DNA from: Erpobdella octoculata
Lineage: Eukaryota; Annelida; Clitellata; Hirudinida; Erpobdellidae
Assembly (NCBI GenBank): GCA_963978895.1
Contig: OZ022238.1
Coordinates: 24,402,515-24,466,514, forward strand
Reading direction: 5' to 3'
Length of the DNA stretch: 64,000 nucleotides
The position numbers were made by a program, and so were the translations under genes. The notes beneath the pieces are model-generated. The model ran no database searches. It worked only from the letters and a program-made list of their open reading frames with translations, and was not told where the DNA came from. Shown here one piece after another: positions 23,664 to 36,898 of the stretch (its first letter is position 1; every line of letters starts with the position of its first letter).

Positions 23664-24413
23664 CTGCAACAAAGTGATGTATCTGCAACAAAGTGATGTA
23701 TCTGCAACAATGTGATGCATCTGCAACAAGGTGATGTATCTGCCACAAAGTGATGTAACTGCAATAAAGTGATGTATCTGCAACAATGGGATGTATCTGC
23801 AACAATGTGATGTATCTGCAACAATGTGATGTATCTGCAACAATGTGATGTATTTGCCACAAAGTGATGTATCTGCAACAATGTGACGTATCTGCAACAA
23901 TGTGATGTATCTGCAACAATGTGATGTATCTGCAACAATGTGATGTATCTGCAACAATGTGATGTATCTGCAACAATGTGACGTATCTGCCACAAAGTGA
24001 TGTATCTGCAACAAAGTGATGTATCTGCAACAATATGCTGTATCTGCAACAATGTGATGTATCTGCAACAATGTGATGTATCTGCAACAATGTGACGTAT
24101 CTGCCACAAAGTGATGTATCTGCAGCAATGTGATGTATCTGCAACAATATGCTGTATCTGCAACAAAGTGATGTATCTGCAACAATGTGATGTATCTGCA
24201 ACAATGTGACGTATCTGCCACAAAGTGATGTATCTGCAACAATGTGATGTATCTGCAACAATGTGACGTATCTGCCACAAAGTGATGTATCTGCAGCAAT
24301 GTGATGTATCTGCAACAATATGCTGTATCTGCAAGAAAGTGATGTATCTGCAACAATGTGATGTATCTGCAACAATGTGACGTATCTGCCACAAAGTGAT
24401 GTAACTGCAACAA
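23664..24413. repeat. 19-bp minisatellite with higher-order 6-mers
   Basis: About 39 units of CTGCAACAATGTGATGTAT. The variant GACGTATCTGCCACAAAG recurs at about 23980, 24094, 24208, 24265 and 24379, that is at intervals of 114, 114, 57 and 114 bp, showing a 6-unit higher-order period with one 3-unit step. All three minus-strand frames are open because the unit lacks stop codons in every phase; the resulting 244-281 residue frames are not genes. Confidence 0.93.
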
Positions 24414-24419
24414 AGTGAA

Positions 24420-27322
24420 ATTTATAAAAAGCGACCTGCTTCGTATCTCTTTTAATTAAAATTCCAGAACAAAAAAAGTGATTGAAAACTGGTAATTAGA
24501 TTTTATTCAAATTTGTAGTTAATATCAAACGTGATTTAAATAAATTTTAAAATGCATTTTGTAAGTTCATAATCTATGCTGTATACGTTGAAAATGAGCA
24601 TGCAATTGAGAAGCTTTTTCATCTATTCTCTACACACGAATGCACCTGCAACTTTCTCGTCTGCACATCTGCCATCCATAAAACGTTTTTTCAACAATTA
24701 ATATCTTTTCATCAACAACAAACACAGAAATCTCAAAAAACTCAAAAATGTTTTTTAAAGCTTTAAAAGTTTTTTCAATTAAATATTTCTGGGATCGAAA
24801 AAGTTGGATGTTAAATTAAATTTTTTAAATTAAAATATCATGGTTTAAAGTGGTTCAAAAAACTTCAAGCCTGTTTGAGAACCTCTACAACGGTTATTGT
24901 CGCGTTTATCTGGAAATACTCAACATTGCACACACACAACGTGACTTTTCATCAATAATTTTTTAGGATGATCTCGTGACACTATTTAAATTTTATTTTT
25001 TTACCTGTCAAAAATCATGATTGAAATTAAATTTTAACAAAACTGACATCGGGTTTTTTTGTAGAAAAGATTTATTTCATTTTTTTTCATCCTGTTAACT
25101 CTCAGATTTTTTTATTGGTCCCTGGCATTTAAGATTCTGTTTTTATTAAACTCCTTAACTTTATATTATTAGTGAGTTTTGAAACAATTTTATAACAATA
25201 GATTCTTAGATGTAAGGTTGTAAGCAGTAACTGTTTCTGTTTTACGATCTATTCTCTAAAATTTTTATAGAACTTTGCTGACAAATTTAAAAAAAGTTTA
25301 AAAAAAAGTTTTATTTCAAAATAGAAACCAAATTTTTAAACACTTATAATAATCGAAACGTGTAGCAATAATAAACTTCACTTGAAATGTTTAACAATGC
25401 AGGTATGGTCACTTTCGTAAACAGAATATACTAAATGACTCAAAACGCACGATATTTTTTCTTCAAGCTTGGCTAGATGATGCATGACATTATTAATTTT
25501 AATAAGCGTGTTGTTAAAAATTCTGAACTTTAACTTTTTTTAATTCCGAGATCCCAGATTGAAATCTGTCAATCCCAGTATTCCGGGTTTTGGTATCGGG
25601 ACATATACACAATTTAAAAAACAATTTTCTGATTAATTTCTTCATTAAAATAGCCTGAAATTTGACATAATTATTATTTCTATAATTTTTTCATTCAAAT
25701 TGTTTTCAGAGTCATGATGTGGTTTTTAAAATTATAGAACTTTGAAAAAAAAACGTTTTTTTTGTACACTACATTGTGACACGTTCATTAATTTTTTGTG
25801 TAAAATTTTCAGCATTTTTAAATTATTAATATTGACTCAATACGTATTTTAAAAATACTTTTTTGTGTTTGGATTTTTGGCTAATTAGGCTAATAAGCCT
25901 AATGAAAACTTTTGAGAATGCTTTGCCGTTTCTAGAGTGCAACTAGAGTTGAAGCAGAGCCTACTACAACATTTTTGCCGGCGTTTTTGCATCTTCAGCC
26001 TTGAATTTAAGTAGTAGCAGCAGTGTAAGATGATAGTGGATTATTTTGAATGTGCCAGGAAGAAAGTTGTTTGTGGCTTACTTGACAAAAACTTATTATA
26101 ATCTAATATTTTTGCTTCTTCGACGCTGGCGAAAGCAGTTTCAATTATTTTAAAACCTTAAAAATAAAAATTTTTAAATTTAGGTTTAGCTTAGAACAAT
26201 GCGTAAAGTTGCATTTAAAACAATTTAAAGATACAGAATCGTTTTTAATACTGCCTTATTTGCATCTGAGTTAAACCTCTTTGTTATGCTCTCTAGGCAA
26301 ACTAGAAGAAGATACCTCGCTTTTTTCCTGGTTGTTTACAATCCATACCATCTGTCATTATTTTTATAAGCCAACGCATTTTCTCAAAATTTTAATCTTG
26401 ATATTTCTGCTGGTATTTTTGAAGAGCGTGCTTATTTGATTGTCCGTTGCGCCATCTGGTTATTTCCTTGCGCTGCCTTCTTACATGCTTTTATTAATTT
26501 TCACAGGTCTGAATCTAGACTCTGGATGTCCATGAGATGTCCGCGGGCGTTTTAAAGTTTAGAAAATTATTATAAAAGTTGCCCACTTTAAAAAAATTTG
26601 TAGTTTAATTGAACAAAAAAATTAAAGAAAAAAGTGATTAAAAATAAATTGAAGAAACATATTGATAATTACTACAAAAAATTTACTCGTCTTAGTGACT
26701 TTAAAAATCTGTCGTTTTTATCTTCTTTTCGCCGGGGTAATTTTTTTACAATACGATGTCACCACAAAATTTTATTACTTTTTTAAAGCATCTTTTTAAT
26801 TTTTAAAATTAACGTTTATTTGTTCTTGTAGTGCTGTTTGCATTTTTTTGAAACAGTTCATCAAGATTTCTTCTTGGTCAAAACCATCATTTTTCAATAC
26901 CGTTCGGAAGCGGTAAACAAATTCAGGCTTTAGTCATTTTATTACTCAGGTTTTGTGTTTTCAGTTCCAGTTTCTTCTCAGTCACGAATGCACAGTTTAT
27001 TAAATGTTTACAAATTTTTTTTACAAAATTTATTGAAGGTGTTACACTTATGCTGAAAGTAAAAGACTGCACTTTAAAACCAAGGCTAAAATAACTTCTG
27101 TTTAAAAATTGCTATAAGTTTTTAAAGATTTTCTTAAGATTTTTTTATTAATAAAAACAATGTGCTTATAAATTAATAAAAATATCTTATAGCAAACATC
27201 ACAGATATTCTTTTGATTTTATGTTATTCATGTTGAAATTTTACTATTTGAAAAAACAAATTGTTTGTCCAAGAAGTTTCTGCAAAAATGTTGAATGAAC
27301 TAAAAATAATAAAACAAATTAA
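24420..27322. other. unannotated AT-rich sequence
   Basis: Nearly 3 kb without a frame, repeat array or RNA motif I can defend. Confidence 0.4.
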
Positions 27323-27330
27323 TCTCTAGC
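27323..27330. repeat. hAT target-site duplication, left
   Basis: TCTCTAGC, repeated exactly at 32037-32044. Confidence 0.85.
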
Positions 27331-27368
27331 CAGGCCCGTAGCCAGGACTGTTAAAGTGGGCGGGCAAG

Positions 27369-27478
<110 letters not shown>

Positions 27479-27684
27479 GTGTGTTAAATTTATATTTATT
27501 TTACTTATGTTTTCATGTTCATTACTGAAATTGTATTTTTACACACTTTTACTTAACTCTGAACTGATTAACAATGCATTCTATTAAATTTTCGGATCGA
27601 TTGGACAAAATTTAATTAATAAATTATTTGTGATATTTTCGTCGAACTATTTATTGTCTATGCTAATATGCTCGTTGTTTATGT

Positions 27685-27822
<138 letters not shown>

Positions 27823-29700
27823 TGTGTTTCCAAAAACTTTTTTTTTGCTTCACTTGTTGTTCTTTTCAATTTTTCATCAGTTTTACAAATTTAATACTTT
27901 TTTTAGAAAATAAAAAAAAGAATTTGAGTAAATATAATTGAAACAATTTAAAAACAATATAATATATAAGTTTATATACAGATATTATAATTCTGATTTT
28001 ATATACACAACATTTTCCCCAATGATTTTCTATTTGTATGGAATTTAACTATCATTATAAAATAGCACTTTTGCCGCAATCACGTATAAAATGAAAAATA
28101 TATATATAAATGACATGAAGTTCTCCATATTTAATAGAGTTGTATTTTCCTATTCTTCAGCAAGTTGAATCTTCTTAGAACTTTCTCCACTTCTAAGTTT
28201 TTGGTTCTTTTTTGTTCGAATGCCATATACATTAAGTTAGCCATTTTTTGATGGGACATTGAAAGTCTTTGATGCCTGTTAATTCGTGTAAGAACTGAGA
28301 ATGTTGACTCACACATTGCTGAACTACATGCGAAGGTTTTTGCTGCTGCTAGCAAGCTATAACAATCTTCAAAAGCAATCCTATGTTTGTAAATTTCAAT
28401 AAAAAAAATTATGTTTTTAATGTTGTTTTTCTCAAGGAAGTGTTTGGCTACTTTCATTTCTTTTTTGCTTAGAATAGTAATATTGTATTTTTTGAGATAA
28501 TTTAATTTCTGATTTTCATAATCTAAGACTTCTGGTGCACATATTGCTAAATAAATATTATCATTATCCTGAATATCTTTTTTTTTATTTCACCTAATAT
28601 GACATCCAAAATTTCATAAAAGACACTGCCAAACTCACTGTTTTTATTACAGTCACTGTTGAATGAGGCTCTATTGCCTGTTGTTTCAGTTACTATGTAA
28701 TCATCAAGTAAAGAGTTTAATTTCCTTTTCCGTCTTGTTTCAACTTCTTCCACTTTGGCTAGGTTTGAGGTTTCTTGCAGTATAGATCTCAGACAGTCAT
28801 CATTTCTTAGCTCTTCTATTGCAGATGTTGCAGCAAGAATCAAATTATAGCCCTGCTACAATGAAATAGCATGGCTTTGGAGTCTCTTGTCTACAGGTGA
28901 TAAAATTTCTAAAACTGTTTTCATTATTAAAAGACAAAATATAAACTCATGTTTCTTTATTACAGTATGAAGACCAGTACTGAGAGCTACATCGTCTCCA
29001 TCAAATTGTTTACTTTGATTTATTGATATTGCTTCAAAGGTTTTTGATATATATTCTCATAAATTATCTTGCAAACACGAAGATGTCCTGACCATCGTTG
29101 TTCCAATAAACGCGATAAAGCTTTGCCTTTATGCAAAGGAGCCACAATACGACGAGACAAAAAATTATGCAACTGTCCACATTGACTGAAAAATTCATTT
29201 ACCATTGGCACAACCGAAATTGCTTTTGTTTTAACTAAATCGAACCTGTGGTTATAACAATGCACATAAGGAATTTCTTTCTCCAGCTTTTCCTGAATTA
29301 GTGCCTGAACTCCACCTTTCTTTCCACTCATAACCGATGCACCATCATAACACTGACTCAGCATGTTTTTAGGGTTAATATCATATTTACCCAAAGTATC
29401 TAAAGTTTTCTTTGTGAATGTTTTGGCATCCAAAAAAACCGTTGTTTCTATGGACAGCAGAAATTCACAAATTTCACCATTTTTGACATATCTGGCAGCA
29501 ATTGCTATGTTTTTTTTTGATGTTTGTCTTTTGTTCCATCCTCCAAAAGAGTAAAAAAATGGAATATCTGAATTATTTATAACTTCAGAAACTTCTTCTC
29601 TAACTAGATCAGTCATTATTTGTATTAATTTATTTTGAAGTTCAGGAGATTGATAAGTAGCATTCTTGGGAACAATTTTGTAAGAATCTGATAATTTGAG

Positions 29701-31167
29701 GGTATGCGGACTTTTCATCAGAGGACGATTCATCAAGGGACTGTTCATCAAGGACTATTCATCAAGGGACTATTCATCAAGAGACTATTCACCAAAGGAC
29801 TATTCATCAAGAGGACGGTTCACCATAAGGACTGTTCATCTAAAGTCTATTCATCAAGAGGACTATTCATCAAATTTTGAAGCCACTCTTCAACAACCTT
29901 TATCAATATATACCCAAGATATTTTCAGCGTAAAATAATTTGATGTATTTTTAAAAGACAGTTCCTAATCTTTGATAAAATAAATTTTAAACATATCAGT
30001 AATTTAAAAAAAAGTGTAATGGCAACCAGGGTTGTTAAGAGCGGTACTATTGGCTAACAAGATCGTTGATGGCAGCGCCGCTACATTTTTTAGCTGTTCT
30101 CGGCACTATTCGCTACCGCTACTTTTATTCGAAAACAAAATAGGTTTTTATATCAATTAAATGATTTCCAATGTATTTAGTTTTTATTTGAAGTATGCAT
30201 GAAATCTGAGTCTGGTTGATTTATCGACCAGCGTAAGCGTCTCTTTGAAATGACCTTTCCTGACCTCGCTAAAGCGAGCGTGTGCGTCTCTTTGAAGTTT
30301 GGCAGAAGTGGTATACCGGTGTTAGTGATGTTTTGAGGTGTATGGTATCTGGCTGTTTAAGTGTGTATATACCTACAGTTTGTACAAACAGTTGAAGCCA
30401 GTTTTTTTTAAACTTTTTATTCAATTGTTTTTTGCTCGTTTGATCTTAAGATCTTGACGTTATTTCTTGTCCAGTTGTTTTATTTACTGTATGTGACAAA
30501 TAAAATTGTTGTATATTACAACCATGTCTTCTACAAACTTGTTGATTGCTCGAGGCATAAATGTCTTTTAAGAGTGGCCCCTTGGGGTTAAACGAACGAT
30601 GCCGTTTTTGACATGGCGGGCATGCGTGATGCTTTGATGTGTTTGTTGCCTTTGGTGAATGTGTACAGTACATATACGGTTTACGAAAACAGCCAAATTT
30701 AGTTTTGCTGGTGCTGTGACCGGGAGCGGGAAAGCAATCGGGAGCGGTAAGGCAACCGGGAGCAGGAGACAAGCGGGAAAAGAGAGCGACCGGGAGCGTG
30801 AGAGCAAGCAAGAAAAACGATCGAAACACCTCTAAAAACCCCGGGCAACGCCGGTTAACCCGCTAGTTCTTTTATAAAGTATAAAGTATTTGGATACAAG
30901 CACAGTAGCACTGTTAATTTGATATAAATTACTCCACGATTTGGTAACATATTTTGGTTGAAAATAACATCTTAAACAATTTTATTAACTTTTTTTGATG
31001 AATAGTCCGCTGGATGAATAGACATTAGATGAACAGTCCTTATGATGAACCGTCCTCTTGATGAATAGTCCTTTGATAAATAGTCCTTTGATGAATAGTC
31101 CCTTGATGAATCGTCCTTGATGAACAGTCCTTTGATGAATCGTCCTTTGATGAACAGTCCTAGAATC
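29701..31167. mobile_element. foldback-like element with arrays of a 15-bp motif at both ends
   Basis: A 1467-bp insertion in the hAT coding region, flanked by an exact 8-bp repeat AATTTGAG (29693-29700 and 31168-31175). Both ends consist of about ten tandem variants of GGACTATTCATCAAG (29708-29875), with the reverse complement at the other end (30997-31162). This is the architecture of foldback elements, whose long inverted ends are built of short tandem repeats. The interior has no transposase and contains a Helitron-like 3' end at about 30700-30865. Confidence 0.75.
30700..30865 (+). mobile_element. Helitron-like 3' end fragment
   Basis: CGGGAGCGGGAAAGC-type units, then CCCCGGGCAACGCCGG, TTAACCCG and CTAG (30862-30865) followed by T. 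Same family as the pieces at 9.1-11.1 kb. Confidence 0.6.
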
Positions 31168-32044
31168 AATTTGAGATCTTTTCTTAATGTAGACAAACCA
31201 TGTTTGTAAAACCCAGTTTTTGTTTTATCCAATGCTGCCTTCTAATTTTTGAACCCTTTCTTTGCATATGTGTCTTCTTTACAGAATGAAGCAAACTGGC
31301 GACATGGATAACAAAATGCCGCGTCTAAGGACGAGAATATTCCAGGCATTTAAAATGTTGGTACCACTCTGATCTGAAAAAAACGATTTTGATCATTTTT
31401 CGGATATGCTGGTAAAATAATTTGTTTGAGTGGTTCATCCTTTTTTGCTAGATCATTAGTAGAGACACAATTAATTCTTTGCTTATCGTCGGTAGATGTA
31501 GACGTAGAGGTAGAAGTAGAAGAAACATTTTCCTCTCTGTCACGTCCATGGTCGCGTGGTTGGCTATCGTTAGGCTTGTCAATGGAAATAGAGTTTGTTT
31601 CTTTAATTTCTCTTATAATAAAACGATCCATTTTGAATAATCAAAAAATTATTTAATGTACCACGATGAGAAAGTATTAATGCGCATTTAAAAATAGTAA
31701 TAAGACATAAAAATGAAGTTGAGATATTTTGCCAGGTTAAAAGTAAATTGTAATCGCGTAATGGTGTTGCCATAGTATATATCAATGGGTGTTTAATAAA
31801 AAACAAAAATTTATTTAAAATTAATTTATTTAAATTAAAAATAGTTATAAAAATTTGAACTTCGGGGCTCAATTTTCGGAAAAAATTATGCTTTTTTCAC
31901 TTATTTAATTTAAATAATTAGTTTAAATAATTTTCGACAGTTTTTTTTTATAGAAAATACAGTAATATTTTTTCAAAAACCTCAGACTGCCTCAAGGTGG
32001 GCAAAACCCACCCTGGCCCCCCTGGCTACGGCCCGGTCTCTAGC

Positions 32045-33324
32045 ACAAATTTGGAATGCTTCCGAAAAAATTAGATATAATAGAATCAGTACATTCTTGA
32101 TCTAAAAAAAAACACCCACGCATATTTTTAGTTAAAACTATTTAATCATTTTTAGTGTATTTTATATAAAATAATAATTTTTTAATATTATTAAAAATAA
32201 ATATAAAAAAATTTAAAAATACTATTTTGTTTTTTTTATGTCTTTATAAAATTAAATATTTGGATGCTTAGAAAAGAGTTCATCATGTAAAACACCTGTC
32301 GCCTTGCACAAAACCACAAACATTTTATCTATAAATACAAAAGTTATGTTCTTCGTCTTAAATTGCATTAGACCAAAATAGTTGCCAGTAAGAAGCGGTA
32401 GATGAATTACTTCCGTCAAGTTGTAGTCTCTCCTCCTATCCTCTTATTAATAGCACTATGTTTTTGCTTGAAAGTTTGTTAGAACAAAAAAACTCAAGCT
32501 GTCTTCGTATTCAATAGGCATATATCTCATTATTTCAACCCAATTAAACAATTTAAAATTATAACTGTTGTATTATCTGAATGATCTATATTTAATATGT
32601 GCCAAGTTTCAAGCACTTAGCTGAACAAGAAAAGCGTGAACTCCTGTTTACAAGATTCCGACACAAATGAAACTAATATTGAACGTGTGAAAAATAAAAT
32701 CAGAAAAGTCTTAAATCTTAATAAAAGTCAAATTTTTGGTTTTTTTGTTGCTACACTTTTTCTCTTCTTTATCTCCCTTTTAATTTTGTTTTCTAAAATA
32801 TTGTTTTTTCTGACACATAAAAAGAATTCAACCTATTATACCCATCTTTTTCATTGCTTGTTAGATTTATTTTTTAATTTTATTTTTAAAATAGACTCAT
32901 TACAACTCGAAAGAACCTTAAAAATGACAAAATGCATTAAAAACGTCAGCGCACTAAGAAAACGTGTATGGCATGGCATTTAAAGTGACAATTATGGAGT
33001 CGTAAAAAAGAATTTAATGAATATCACAAAACATGCCTATCGGATTTCAAGTTTTATTTTATTATAGAAAATATTTCTGGAAAGAAAAAATCGAAACAAA
33101 AACAGACAAACGGATGATTAAAAAGATAAAACAAATGATAACGCTGTGTGTCGAGGATGGATGGAGAAATGATGCGCAATGAAACGTTTGCTATGCGCGG
33201 TTTGCTTCGTGCTTATGCAAATCATGGCGAATTTCGTCTGCACGGATTCGAAGTCCAGCTTTGATCAACTTGTGATTTGAATGCTCGTTGTTTTGTAACT
33301 GTTGTTGTTTTTTATTTATTTAAC
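32045..33324. other. unannotated AT-rich sequence
   Basis: Contains a 115-codon frame (32636-32983, +) with hydrophobic stretches rich in F, L and I. Base composition alone can explain it, and I do not call it a gene. Confidence 0.35.
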
Positions 33325-33565
33325 GTGTCCATTTTATGTGAAAATTGTGTGTTGTGTGTTTCATGTGAGAGTTGTGTGTTGTATATGAATGTTGTGTGTT
33401 TCATATGAGAATTGTGTGTTTCATATAAGAATTGTGTGTATTTAATGTGAAAGTTGTGTGTCGTGTATAAGTGCTGTGTATTGTGTGTATTTTATGCAAG
33501 TGCTGTGTGTATTTCATGTGACAGTTGTGTATATTTAATGTGACAGTTGTGTGTGTTGTATATTA
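33325..33565. repeat. imperfect TG-rich tandem repeat
   Basis: Repeated GTTGTGTGTT-TCATATGAGAA-like words of variable length. Confidence 0.6.
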
Positions 33566-33589
33566 GAGTACTGCATTGGTTGATTTTTT

Positions 33590-33720
33590 GCGTTCCGGCT
33601 TGTCTCGTAGGATAATTTCCTGACCCGGCTCATTTATACAGGCCTAAAATCTCTATACTAGACACACATAATCTTGACCCGGCCCATCCCTTACCGGATT
33701 GAGTGTTCTGCTTTTTGTAT
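33590..33720. repeat. GGCCCG-rich dispersed repeat fragment
   Basis: ACAGGCCTAAAATCTCTATA and GACCCGGCCCATCCC resemble the stretch at 60340-60420 inside a Helitron (ACAGGCCTAGAAGTTCTATA, CGGCCCGTCCC). Confidence 0.5.
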
Positions 33721-33784
33721 GAATGTTTTATTTTATGTGAAAGTTGTATGTTGCTTGCTGAATTATGTATGAATATTTTGAGCC

Positions 33785-33855
33785 ATACAAGTAAAGAAAA
33801 ATTATTTCTAAAATAAAAAATTATTTCTAAAATAAAAAATTATTTCTAAAATGAA
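33785..33855. repeat. 20-bp tandem repeat, about 3.5 copies
   Basis: AAAAATTATTTCTAAAATAA repeated. Confidence 0.85.
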
Positions 33856-34102
33856 AATTTAAAAACAAATTTTTGAAATTTTTACGACTATCAAAGTGAG
33901 CGTAAACTCTTTGTAAACATCATAACATAGTTAACAAATACTTGACTATGTTTAACCGGTTCACAAATTTATCTCTACTTTTTTTCAAATTTTTATAAAC
34001 AAAACTATAAAGTAATTTACAAATAATAACTCCAATAATAATCATGCAACAATCAAAATCATGAAAAAAATATAATTATGCAACAATCATAATCATGCAA
34101 TT

Positions 34103-34624
34103 TCCCTACTATAAAAGCGCAATGATGTAATATGTATGTATTATGTCACCCGATTAGCATCTGCAGGTCTGAAAAAACTCACGTTGATAGATTATGAGAC
34201 GCTGAACACGGTTTGTTAGGGCACTTTTTTGCTAAAATGTTTAAATAAAAAGTTATTAGCCGCGAAAGTTCAACGCTATGCGGATATATATAATGCATCG
34301 TACGTCATCGCTGAATATAAACGAGTTGAAAATAATCTAATCACCGAAGGCGGGTTTTCCCAAAAATTTTGAGATTACGTCATCAAACAATATAAAGAAG
34401 ACGAAAATAAACAAATCACCGAAGGCGTGTTTTTCTTATAATTTTGAGATTACGTCATCACACATTATAAACAAGTTAAAAATAAATAAAGGTGGTTTTA
34501 TTTGTAGGCGGTTTTTCCAATATCAGCCAATAAAGGTTGTTTTTTTCGTAGGCGGTTTTTTCAAATTTAGCCATTCAAAGAGAAGACCATTCCGCAACGT
34601 TTCCAATTGAAAAAGCATCTACGA
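34103..34624 (+). mobile_element. Helitron-like array unit 1 (3'-truncated)
   Basis: Starts TCCCTACTATAAAAGC and carries the shared 5' block (GATTAGCATCTGCAGGTCTG, ACTCACGTTGATAGATTA). It lacks the GC hairpin and CTGG end. Unit 2 begins directly after it. Confidence 0.6.
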
Positions 34625-35897
34625 TCCCTACTAGAAAAGCGCAATGATGTATTTCTTATGTATTATGTCACCCGATTAGCATCTGCAGGTCTGAAAAAAC
34701 TCACGTTGATAGATTAGGTTTGTTATGGCACTTCTTTGCTAAAATGTTTAAATAAAAAGTTATTAGCCGCGAAAGTTTAAGCTATGCGGATATATATAAT
34801 GCATCGTACGTCATCGCTGAATATAAACAATTCACCGAAGTAGTAGTCGGCGGGTTTTCCCCAATTTTAAACAAGTTGTAAATTATTATTAACGACATTT
34901 TACTATTTGGCAATTATTATTCCTCTTATTTTAATTATTAATGATATTATTATTGGAAAATTCGACGCTTTCCGGATATATTCAATGAAATTATTAACGA
35001 CATTTTTCTAATTTGTAATTATTATTCCTCTTATTTTAATTAATAATAATATTATTATTGGAAACTTCTACGCTTTGCGGATACATTTAATGAAATTATT
35101 ATTAACGACATTTTACTATTTTGCAATTATTATTCCTCTTATTTTAATTATTAATGATATTAATATTGGAAAGTTCGACTCTTTGCGGATATATTCAATG
35201 AAATTATTAACGACATTTTTCTAATTTGTAATTATTATTCTTCTTATTTTAATTATTAATAATAATATTATTTGCGAAAATTAACTATAATTTTTTTATT
35301 ATTATTTCTATTATTGGAAAGTTCGACGCTTTGCAGATATATTTTGAGCATACGTCATAACTCAATATAAACAAGTTGAAAATAAATAAATCAACGGCGG
35401 TTATTCCCAAAATCAGCCATTGAATGTTGGTTTTTTTGTAGGCAGTTTTTTCTTTATCAGACATTAAAGGTTGGGTTTTTTCATGTAAAAGACTATAAAC
35501 TATAATAAAAAAAAAAAATAAAAAATAAATCGCCGAAGTAGTACATCGGCGGGTTTTCCCAATATCAGCCATTGAAGTTTGGGTTTTTTCGTAGACGGTT
35601 TTTTCATTATCAGCCATTAAATAATGTGTTTATCGTAGGCTGTTTTTTCCAATATCTCCCGTTAAAGTTTTTTTTCGTAAGCAGTTTTTCCAAAATCATA
35701 CAATCTAAGAGAATACCATTCCAAATCGTGTTTAAGTGAAAAATCATCTGCTACTGGCGAAGCGTGCGTAAAGTTATTACTATAATAGCGCATTGGTGTT
35801 GTTTTTGATCTTAGAGTGCAATTTGAGTGCGACCACCTTTACTATTATTATGTCAAAACTCACACGCTTCGCGCGCGAAGCGTGCGTCATGTGCTGG
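34625..35897 (+). mobile_element. Helitron-like array unit 2
   Basis: Starts TCCCTACTAGAAAAGC. The interior has TTATTAACGACATTTTACTA modules and GTAGGC-GTTTTTTC modules. It ends with the hairpin CGCTTCGCGCGCGAAGCG (35865-35882), 13 nt, then CTGG at 35894-35897 followed by T. This is Helitron-like 5' TC and 3' hairpin plus CTRR. A fragment of the poly(A) retroposon (TATAAACTATAATAAAAAAA) sits near 35490-35515. Confidence 0.65.
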
Positions 35898-36705
35898 TTC
35901 CCTACTATAAAAGCGCAATGATGTAATATGTATGTATGTATTATGTATGTCACCCGATTACCATCTGCAGGTCTGAAAAAACTCACGTTGATAGATTATG
36001 AGACGCTGAACACGGTTTGTTAGGGCACTTTTTTGTTAAAATGTTTAAATAAAAAGTTATTAGCCGCGAAAGTTTAACGCTTTGCGGATATATATAATGC
36101 ATCGTACGTCATCGCTGAATATAAACAAGTTGAAAATAAATAAATCACCGAAGTAGTAGTCGGCGGGTTTTTCCCAATTTTAAACAAGTTGTAAATTATT
36201 ATTAACGACAATTTACTATTTTGCAGTTATTATTCCTCTTATTTTAATTATTATTATTAACGAAGATTAACTATTTTGCTAATATTATTCCGATTATTGG
36301 AAAGTTCGACGCTTTGTGGATATATTTAAGGAAAATATTATTAACGACATTATATATTTTAATACATTATATATAATATATTAATATATTAAATAAAAAG
36401 TTATTAGCCGCGAAAGTTTAACGCTTTGAAAATATAATTTGAGCATACGTCATAACTCATTATAAACAAGTTGAAAATAAATAAATCGCCGAAGTAGTAC
36501 ATCGGCGGGTTTTCCCAATATCGGCCATTGAAGATTGGGTTTTTTTGTAGGCGTTTTTTTTCATTATCAGCTATTAAAAGTTGGGTTGTTTCTTAGGCTT
36601 TTTTTTAATAGCTTTTTTTCACCATCACCCAAAATATATTGTTCATTTCGTAGGCGGTTTTTTCACTATCACCCAATAATTGTTGTTTTTTTCGTAGGCT
36701 GTTTT

Positions 36706-36867
36706 TGTTAGATTATGAAAAACAAATTGCGAAGTTTATTATTATCAAACTTAATCGAATAAAATGTTACGAGCACAGAGCAGGCAATGGCGTCGAACAA
36801 TCAAACATCGGAAGAAGGAGCAAAGAACTAATTAACATAAAAGACAATAAATCGTTGTAATCCAACA
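36706..36867 (-). repeat. copia 3' LTR
   Basis: 162 bp, TGTTAGATTATG to AATCCAACA (TG...CA). I see no difference from 40940-41101. A 5-bp target duplication GTTTT lies at 36701-36705 and 41102-41106. Confidence 0.95.
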
Positions 36868-36876
36868 CCCCCCCTC
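36868..36876 (-). promoter_or_regulatory. copia polypurine tract
   Basis: GAGGGGGGGTG on the minus strand immediately before the 3' LTR. Primes plus-strand DNA synthesis. Confidence 0.85.
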
Positions 36877-36898
36877 AACGATTTATTCGTTGTCAATG

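Larger units (their letters stand above)
28131..31631 (-). pseudogene. hAT transposase, broken, minus strand
   Basis: Four coding islands in order. 31631-31350: N-terminus with LPAYPKNDQNRFFQ, like the segment before the TTF-type zinc finger of ZMYM1-like hAT proteins. 31230-31176 resuming at 29700-29020 after the nested insertion: SQCYDGASVMSGKKGGVQAL, matching the hAT YDGA-x-MSG region, then HCYNHRFDLV. 28843-28547: linker with DDCLRSI and RKRKLN. 28457-28131: the C-terminal hAT dimerisation region with CESTFSVLTRINRHQRLSMS. Stops and frame breaks separate the islands. DNA cut-and-paste transposase origin is clear; not functional. Confidence 0.8.

Noticed and set aside
23530..24413. Three overlapping 244-281 codon frames with HHIVADTSLCCRY repeats
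   Set aside because: All three phases are open because of the 19-bp unit. No start context, no family, and the ends run into unrelated AT-rich sequence.
23664..24413. CRISPR-like array
   Set aside because: The units are contiguous without spacers, and the context is eukaryotic transposon DNA.
32636..32983. 115-codon hydrophobic frame as a small membrane protein
   Set aside because: F/L/I richness follows from T-rich DNA. No homology recognised, weak start context and no neighbours to support it.
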